The notes under the pieces are model-generated. The model was given only the letters and a program-made list of their open reading frames with translations. It was not told the origin of the DNA and did not search any database. DNA of 64,000 bases from Chryseobacterium formosum (GTDB lineage: Bacteria; Bacteroidota; Bacteroidia; Flavobacteriales; Weeksellaceae): contig NZ_JAOVZW010000008.1 in the NCBI RefSeq assembly GCF_026460885.1, positions 186,001-250,000 on the forward strand, read 5' to 3'. The translations under genes were made by a program, and so were the position numbers. The number at the start of each line of letters is the position of its first letter. Within the stretch, counting starts at the first letter, position 1. Of the stretch, positions 59,443 to 64,000 are shown one piece after another.

Positions 59443-60912
59443 ATGGTAAATTTCAGAAAATATATTTCAGGTATTACGGTCTTGACTGCTGGTTTTCTCC
59501 TTGCTCAATCGACCGTTTCTACAGTTCTTTACTCTCAGAATTACGACAATCAAAAAAGTAGCTTAAACCTTCCTTCGCCGGCTGCGTACGTGGAGAAAGC
59601 TATTTTGTCGCCCAAAGAACTTGTAGATATCAGTGTAAACACGATGATGGCAGATCCTGTGCTGAAAAACGCAACTTGGGGATTTGTAGTTTACGACCCG
59701 AAAACGAAGAAGGTGATTTCTTCGTATAACGAAAATACTCCGCTTGTTCCTGCTTCTACAACAAAATTGTTAACCACCGAAACTGCAATGAGTATGTTGG
59801 GTGAAAACTACCGTTGGATGACGCAATTAGAATATTCTGGAGAAATCGACGAAAATGGAGTTCTTAACGGTAATCTTTATATTGTAGGAAGTGGTGATCC
59901 GAGTTTGGGAACCAACAAAGCAGGAGCTTGGTCTTACAAAGATATTGTTTCGGATTTTGCAGGCGGAATTTCACGTGAAGGCATCAAAAAGGTAAATGGT
60001 GATATTATTATTCAGACAGCGCTTTTCAAAGGTAACATTTCGAGACTTCCGGAAAATGTTGTGTGGCTAGAAAACAATAATTACTATCTTCCTGTTGGTA
60101 CAACCCGTGAAATCAATCCGGCAAATGAAAAACTGATCGTTAAAAAATCAATGAATTCTGCTGCAGATAAAAAATATTTCTATGTTTCACCTTATGCCAA
60201 TCAAATGGTGTATGCTGAGAAATACGACGGGAACGGAACTTTAACTACAAAATTACCGGATGCACCTGCTTTTTTAGCAAATTCATTTAAAGCAACTTTG
60301 GCGAAAAGTGGAGTAGCGGTTACAGGAAAAGTAACTCCTAGAATTACAGAATCTTCTCCGGAAGCTAGAAAAATGATTTCATCTTACAAATCTCCGACTT
60401 TGGGTGATATTATTTATTACACAAACCAAAGAAGCGATAATTCTTTAGCGGAAGCTTTATTAAAAACTGTTGGTTACTTCAAAATGGGGGATCAAACTTC
60501 AGAATCGGGTAGATTGGTTGTAAACAATCACCTGAAAGATATTGCTTTTGATTTGGAAGGTTTAAATTATATGGATGGAAGCGGTTTGTCGAGAAGTAAT
60601 CATGTAACACCAATTTCTCAGGTAAAGTTTTTGACTTCTTTGATGGATGAAAAACATTACAAAACTTATTTTAATTCTTTACCAATCGGCGGACAATCCG
60701 GAACATTGAAAAGTATGTTTGTAACAGAAGGAAACGGACAGGTTTTTGCTAAAACAGGAACTTTAAATAAAGTAAAAACATTGGCAGGGTATTTAAAAAC
60801 CAACTCGGGAAGAACGCTTTGTTTTTCATTGATGGTTAATAATTATTCAGGTTCTGTTGGTCAGGTAAAAAGCAAAATGGAAGCGATTCTGAAACCGGCT
60901 TTAGATTTATAA
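59443..60912 (+). CDS. dacB: D-alanyl-D-alanine carboxypeptidase/endopeptidase (PBP4 type, S13)
   Basis: Periplasmic low-molecular-mass penicillin-binding protein that trims or cleaves peptidoglycan cross-links. The 489 residues have a signal peptide (about 1-21) and the S13 active site: SxxK as STTK at Ser105-Lys108, SxN as SDN in RSDNSLAEA, and the KTG motif in AKTGTLNK. The insertion typical of the Actinomadura R39/E. coli PBP4 group is present between SxxK and SxN. ATG 59443 is the start. It has its own terminator and stands apart from other cell-wall genes. I use the symbol for the family type. Confidence 0.93.
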   Translation: MVNFRKYISGITVLTAGFLLAQSTVSTVLYSQNYDNQKSSLNLPSPAAYVEKAILSPKELVDISVNTMMADPVLKNATWGFVVYDPKTKKVISSYNENTPLVPASTTKLLTTETAMSMLGENYRWMTQLEYSGEIDENGVLNGNLYIVGSGDPSLGTNKAGAWSYKDIVSDFAGGISREGIKKVNGDIIIQTALFKGNISRLPENVVWLENNNYYLPVGTTREINPANEKLIVKKSMNSAADKKYFYVSPYANQMVYAEKYDGNGTLTTKLPDAPAFLANSFKATLAKSGVAVTGKVTPRITESSPEARKMISSYKSPTLGDIIYYTNQRSDNSLAEALLKTVGYFKMGDQTSESGRLVVNNHLKDIAFDLEGLNYMDGSGLSRSNHVTPISQVKFLTSLMDEKHYKTYFNSLPIGGQSGTLKSMFVTEGNGQVFAKTGTLNKVKTLAGYLKTNSGRTLCFSLMVNNYSGSVGQVKSKMEAILKPALDL

Positions 60913-60932
60913 AAAATTTTAATTTCATATAG

Positions 60933-60966
60933 AAACCTTTTAATCTCCGATTGAAAGGTTTTTTTT
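60933..60966 (+). terminator. Terminator of dacB
   Basis: AAACCTTTTAAT pairs with ATTGAAAGGTTT (one G-U), loop CTCCG, then T6. Confidence 0.85.
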
Positions 60967-60991
60967 ATCTTTATTCCCTAATTATCTGACT

Positions 60992-62914
60992 ATGAGAAAT
61001 GTTTACCTTTTGTGTTTAAGCATCTTTGCTTTTCATACTTTTTCGGCTCAATATAAAAATGAGAATGTAGAAAAAAAAGGATTAATCAAAAAAGAAATGA
61101 AGTCTTATGCAGCAAAAATGGCTGCAGGAAATATAAATACCAATACTCTAAACTACGATTTACAGTATCAAAGAATGGATATTTCGATTGATCCGGCGGT
61201 TTATAATATTTCGGGTTCTGTGACTTCACATTTCAAACCGAACCAGGCAATGAGCAGTATTTATTTTGATTTAAATAATAACATGAATGTTTCTCAGGTT
61301 AATTATCATGGTCAGAATCTTACTTTTCAGCAACTTTCAACCAAAGAAATAAAAATTAATTTTACAGCAGCTTTGGCCGCGAACGTTTTAGATTCGCTTA
61401 CAATTCAATATAACGGAGCGCCTTCTACTGCAAATAATTCTTTTTTTACAAATACTCAAAGCGGAACGGCAGTTCTTGCTACTTTAAATGAACCTTATGG
61501 TGCACAAGATTGGTTTCCAACGAAGCAAAGTTTAAACGATAAGATTGAACGATTTGATATAAAAGTGACAACTCCGGCTCAGTACAGCGTTGCTTCAAAC
61601 GGAAGATTAATGTCTGAAACGATTTTAGGAAACGGGCAAAAACGTACTTTCTGGAGAACGCAATATCCTGTTACCGCATATTTAGTCGCGCTTTCAATTA
61701 CTAATTTTGTTAAATTGAATGATACCATGGGAACTCCTCCATTTCCGTTTGTCAATTATTTATATCCTTCAACTTATGCTCATGCACCAAGTATGGATAA
61801 TATTGAGTGGACGAAAACCGTGATGAATACTTTTGAAACCTATTTCGGAGCTTATCCTTTCCGAAATGAAAAGTATGGTCACATGGAATTTACAGCAGGT
61901 GGTGGAATGGAGCATCAAACGATGACTTCAATGGGAGCTTGGAGTAAACAATTAATTGCCCATGAATTGGCGCATCAATGGTTTGGTGATAAAGTTACTT
62001 GCGGTGCGTGGAATGACATTTGGCTAAATGAAGGTTTTGCCACTTTTGGAGAGCACGTTGCTTATGAAAAATTGACCATGACCAATGCTGAATTTCTAAA
62101 TTATCTTCTCAATGAAAAAAATTATATCACAAGTGATACAGAAGGAAGTGTGTATGTTGCAGACAGTAATTTAGGAAGTGTAGGTGCTATTTTTAATGGT
62201 AGATTAACGTATTCAAAAGGTGGTTATGTGGTAAGAATGATGAAATGGATTTTAGGTGATACAGTGTTTTATCAGGCTTTAAAAGATTACCATGCGAGAC
62301 CGAATTTAGCCTATAATTATGTAAGAACTTCAGATTTAAATGCTTCTTTTTTAACTTCTACGGGAACAAATTTCACGGAGTTTTTCAACGATTGGATTTA
62401 CGGTCAAGGTTATCCAACTTATGATATCCGATGGAAACAAACAGGAAATCAGGTTACTTTTAAAGCATCCCAAACGCAAAGTCATTCTTCGGTAAGTTTT
62501 TTCGAGATGCCATTACCAATTAAAGTAACCGGAACCGGCGGACAAACTGCTTTTTTTGCTCTAAATAACACTTCAAATAACCAATTTTTCAACGAAACTG
62601 TGAGTTTTCCCATTGCAAGTGTTCAGTTTAATTATGAATATCAGATTTTGGAGAAAAATTCTACGGTTACACAAGATAATAATTTAAGTACAACAGATTT
62701 TAAAACTCAGGAATTTAGTATTTATCCGAATCCTGCAAAAAATGAATTGTTTATTTCAGGATTAAAAAAAGAAGCCAATTATCAAATACTCACAGCAGAC
62801 GGAAGATTGGTGAAAAAAGGAAAAGCCGATCAAAAGATTGATATAACTATTTTGGAAAAAGGAGTTTATTTTATTATGATAAATAACTCAAACTTAAAAT
62901 TTGTAAAAGAATAA
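60992..62914 (+). CDS. M1 family aminopeptidase with T9SS type A tail
   Basis: Secreted zinc aminopeptidase of 640 residues. Signal peptide (about 1-19, ending FSAQ), N-terminal saddle domain, catalytic domain with the substrate-binding GGGMEHQ (where many M1 enzymes have GxMEN) and the zinc motif HELAHQWFGDKVT from His324, with the third ligand in NEGFATFGE. It then skips the large helical C-terminal domain of aminopeptidase N, and instead ends with a type A sorting domain from about residue 565 (FSIYPNPAKNELFISG). So it is likely a truncated-family, exported exopeptidase that finishes peptides cut by the secreted endopeptidases in this window. Confidence 0.93.
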   Translation: MRNVYLLCLSIFAFHTFSAQYKNENVEKKGLIKKEMKSYAAKMAAGNINTNTLNYDLQYQRMDISIDPAVYNISGSVTSHFKPNQAMSSIYFDLNNNMNVSQVNYHGQNLTFQQLSTKEIKINFTAALAANVLDSLTIQYNGAPSTANNSFFTNTQSGTAVLATLNEPYGAQDWFPTKQSLNDKIERFDIKVTTPAQYSVASNGRLMSETILGNGQKRTFWRTQYPVTAYLVALSITNFVKLNDTMGTPPFPFVNYLYPSTYAHAPSMDNIEWTKTVMNTFETYFGAYPFRNEKYGHMEFTAGGGMEHQTMTSMGAWSKQLIAHELAHQWFGDKVTCGAWNDIWLNEGFATFGEHVAYEKLTMTNAEFLNYLLNEKNYITSDTEGSVYVADSNLGSVGAIFNGRLTYSKGGYVVRMMKWILGDTVFYQALKDYHARPNLAYNYVRTSDLNASFLTSTGTNFTEFFNDWIYGQGYPTYDIRWKQTGNQVTFKASQTQSHSSVSFFEMPLPIKVTGTGGQTAFFALNNTSNNQFFNETVSFPIASVQFNYEYQILEKNSTVTQDNNLSTTDFKTQEFSIYPNPAKNELFISGLKKEANYQILTADGRLVKKGKADQKIDITILEKGVYFIMINNSNLKFVKE

Positions 62915-62943
62915 AAAAATAATTATTGTATTGATTTTCAGTG

Positions 62944-62951
62944 TATATTTG
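62944..62951 (+). promoter_or_regulatory. Candidate -7 box of the small lipoprotein gene
   Basis: TATATTTG fits TAnnTTTG. It lies downstream of the in-frame TTG 62931 and so favours a start at ATG 62967 or 62976. Confidence 0.5.
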
Positions 62952-62966
62952 TTTATAAACAAAAAA

Positions 62967-63386
62967 ATGACAAATATGAAATGTAAATCTTTATTCTTTT
63001 TTCAAGTTGTTTTAATCACTGTATTGATGTTCGGTTTAACATCATGTGAATCTAAAAAATCAGACAATCCTTTATTGGATACACAGTGGAGTGGCCTTGC
63101 AAAAATCCCTCAGGAAACAGAAGTTGTTCTGAAGTTTTCTAAAGATAAGTTAGATGTTTTGCTCGGAGATAAAGTTATTGAGAACATGAATTATAGTCTC
63201 AATAACGGAGAAATTACTATCGTGAAAAATTCTGGAGGCACACCTTGCAATGCAGGAACTACTGGGAAATATAAGTATGAAATTATAGGAGAAAATCTTG
63301 TGATGACATTCATTTCCGATGAATGTACTGCGCGAATAAAATCTTTACAAGGAGTAATATATAAAAAACATGAAGTGAAAAAATAA
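62967..63386 (+). CDS. Small lipoprotein of unknown function
   Basis: A 139-residue protein (from ATG 62967; ATG 62976 is also possible). The N-terminus is hydrophobic and ends in the lipobox FGLTSC, so the mature protein is a lipid-anchored CESKKSDNPLLD... form. The rest has the WxxG/beta-strand alternation of small META/lipocalin-like domains (TQWSGLAKIPQETEVVLKFSKDKLDV; YKYEIIGENLVMTFISDEC), but I cannot name a family. Two Cys in the mature part may pair. It follows the M1 gene at about 50 bases, with its own candidate promoter and a terminator. Confidence 0.72.
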   Translation: MTNMKCKSLFFFQVVLITVLMFGLTSCESKKSDNPLLDTQWSGLAKIPQETEVVLKFSKDKLDVLLGDKVIENMNYSLNNGEITIVKNSGGTPCNAGTTGKYKYEIIGENLVMTFISDECTARIKSLQGVIYKKHEVKK

Positions 63387-63409
63387 AATAAATTTTACTT
63401 CTTAATGCT

Positions 63410-63441
63410 AAAGCTTTCATTTTTTTTGAAGGCTTTTTTTG
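63410..63441 (+). terminator. Terminator of the small lipoprotein gene
   Basis: AAAGCTTTCA pairs with TGAAGGCTTT (one G-U), T-rich loop, then T-run. Confidence 0.8.
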
Positions 63442-63608
63442 TTTTTAAACATTTATAAAGACAATTTTAAATTTTTGTTTCTCTGATTTGTGAAATTAAT
63501 TTCTTTAAAATACTTGTCACACGTTGATGATATGAATGTTATATCTGGTAAAACTTGAATATTAACTAAATATAAAAAGAAATATTTAAATTATTGAAAA
63601 TAAGGTAT

Positions 63609-63616
63609 TAATTTTG
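63609..63616 (+). promoter_or_regulatory. Candidate -7 box of the last gene
   Basis: TAATTTTG, 51 bases before ATG 63668. No TTG at the usual -33 spacing (the nearest is 12 bases upstream). Confidence 0.45.
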
Positions 63617-63667
63617 CAGCTTCGTAAAATTATAACTTGTTGATTCATTAATTGTTAAATATTTTCT

Positions 63668-64000
63668 ATGAGAAAAAATCTATTTACTTTAATGGCATTT
63701 ATGTCGTTTGGAGCGTTTTTTATTAAAGCGCAGATGCAAAAAATATCCTTTGAAAGTACAGAAGGATACACTGTTGGAAATCTTGGAGGTCAACAAGGTT
63801 GGACAGTTTGGGGAGGGCTTCCCGCAGCGAACGCGCAGGTTGTTAATTCAAATCCAACAGATGGAACCCGATCTTTTAACATGATTAGTAATGAGACTGT
63901 TCAGGATTTTTGTGGAATTGAAAAAAATATTACAAGTTTAGTGACGAGTGGAGATGTTGAGATTTCTTTTGATTATAGTTTTTCAGATCTTGAATTCTCA
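63668..64000 (+). CDS. Secreted protein, 3' end beyond the window
   Basis: The first 111 codons of a gene that runs off the right edge. ATG 63668 begins a clear signal peptide (MRKNLFTLMAFMSFGAFFIKAQ), and the mature part starts QKISFESTEGYTVGNLGGQQ and continues with GWTVWGG, NPTDGTRSFNMIS and ISFDYSFSDLEFS. This is the opening of a jelly-roll (concanavalin-like) domain often found at the N-terminus of Bacteroidota T9SS cargo. No stop occurs before base 64000. Whether it ends in a T9SS tail cannot be seen. Confidence 0.75.
   Translation, partial: MRKNLFTLMAFMSFGAFFIKAQMQKISFESTEGYTVGNLGGQQGWTVWGGLPAANAQVVNSNPTDGTRSFNMISNETVQDFCGIEKNITSLVTSGDVEISFDYSFSDLEFS

Noticed and set aside
62931..62966. 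TTG start extending the small lipoprotein
   Set aside because: The -7 box TATATTTG lies within it, and the lipoprotein signal starts at the later ATG codons.
1..64000. tRNA, rRNA or integrase attachment sites
   Set aside because: No stretch matched tRNA arm patterns or rRNA segments that I could recognise, and there is no integrase or transposase gene. A tRNAscan-SE or Infernal run would settle this.

Overview
ORGANISM. This is chromosomal DNA of a low-GC member of the Bacteroidota, most likely a Chryseobacterium-type flavobacterium (Weeksellaceae). The evidence is: type A and type B T9SS sorting domains on many secreted proteins, promoters of the TTTG-N19-TAnnTTTG kind, 5' ends with no obvious Shine-Dalgarno, 'VGIGTxxP' secreted proteins, DUF3098 beside ftsX, and many dispersed intergenic repeats. 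I see no rRNA, tRNA, prophage, IS element or CRISPR array. LAYOUT. (1) 1-9.2 kb: the 3' end of a secreted reprolysin-like metalloprotease, then prfC, an MFS carrier, a CPBP membrane protease, rdgB, rnz, a TIGR02757 protein and a DUF1003 protein with a regular acidic coiled coil. (2) 9.3-17.9 kb: three tandem giant surface proteins with choice-of-anchor L domains and type B T9SS tails; the middle one is enlarged by an internal duplication of about 250 residues. (3) 18-23 kb: housekeeping genes rsmA (opposite strand), then ftsX, DUF3098, uppP, truB, a small barrel-like protein and rluF. (4) 23.3-25.8 kb: a tandem trio of paralogous secreted proteins of unknown role. (5) 26-33.4 kb: rpsA and two tandem M36 fungalysin-type proteases with PA domains and type A tails. 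(6) 33.5-41.3 kb: a DMT carrier, an alpha/beta hydrolase, rplS, and the two subunits of a 3-oxoacid CoA-transferase, which are separated by an outer-membrane protein (apparently frameshifted at its end) and an ABC exporter on the other strand. (7) 42.3-49 kb: beta-N-acetylhexosaminidase, glycosylasparaginase, cutC and beta-mannosidase, the exoenzymes needed to finish an N-glycan core. (8) 49.2-56.7 kb: a DinB-fold protein; a tightly packed reverse-strand operon (ABC exporter, degenerate LytM protein, WYL regulator, Ntn amidase); then lptB with a C-terminal extra domain and an overlapping secreted protein. (9) 56.8-64 kb: priA, a PBP4-type carboxypeptidase, an M1 aminopeptidase with a T9SS tail, a small lipoprotein, and the start of another secreted protein. 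HOW THEY FIT TOGETHER. The accessory content is dominated by export through T9SS and breakdown of outside protein and glycoprotein: four metallopeptidases, two glycosidases and one amidase. Housekeeping genes for translation, cell wall and replication restart lie between them. The most unusual items are the LptB fusion, the Ntn amidase/LytM/WYL/ABC operon, the secreted trio, the heptad insert in the DUF1003 protein, the likely frameshift in the barrel protein, and several dispersed-repeat families between genes.
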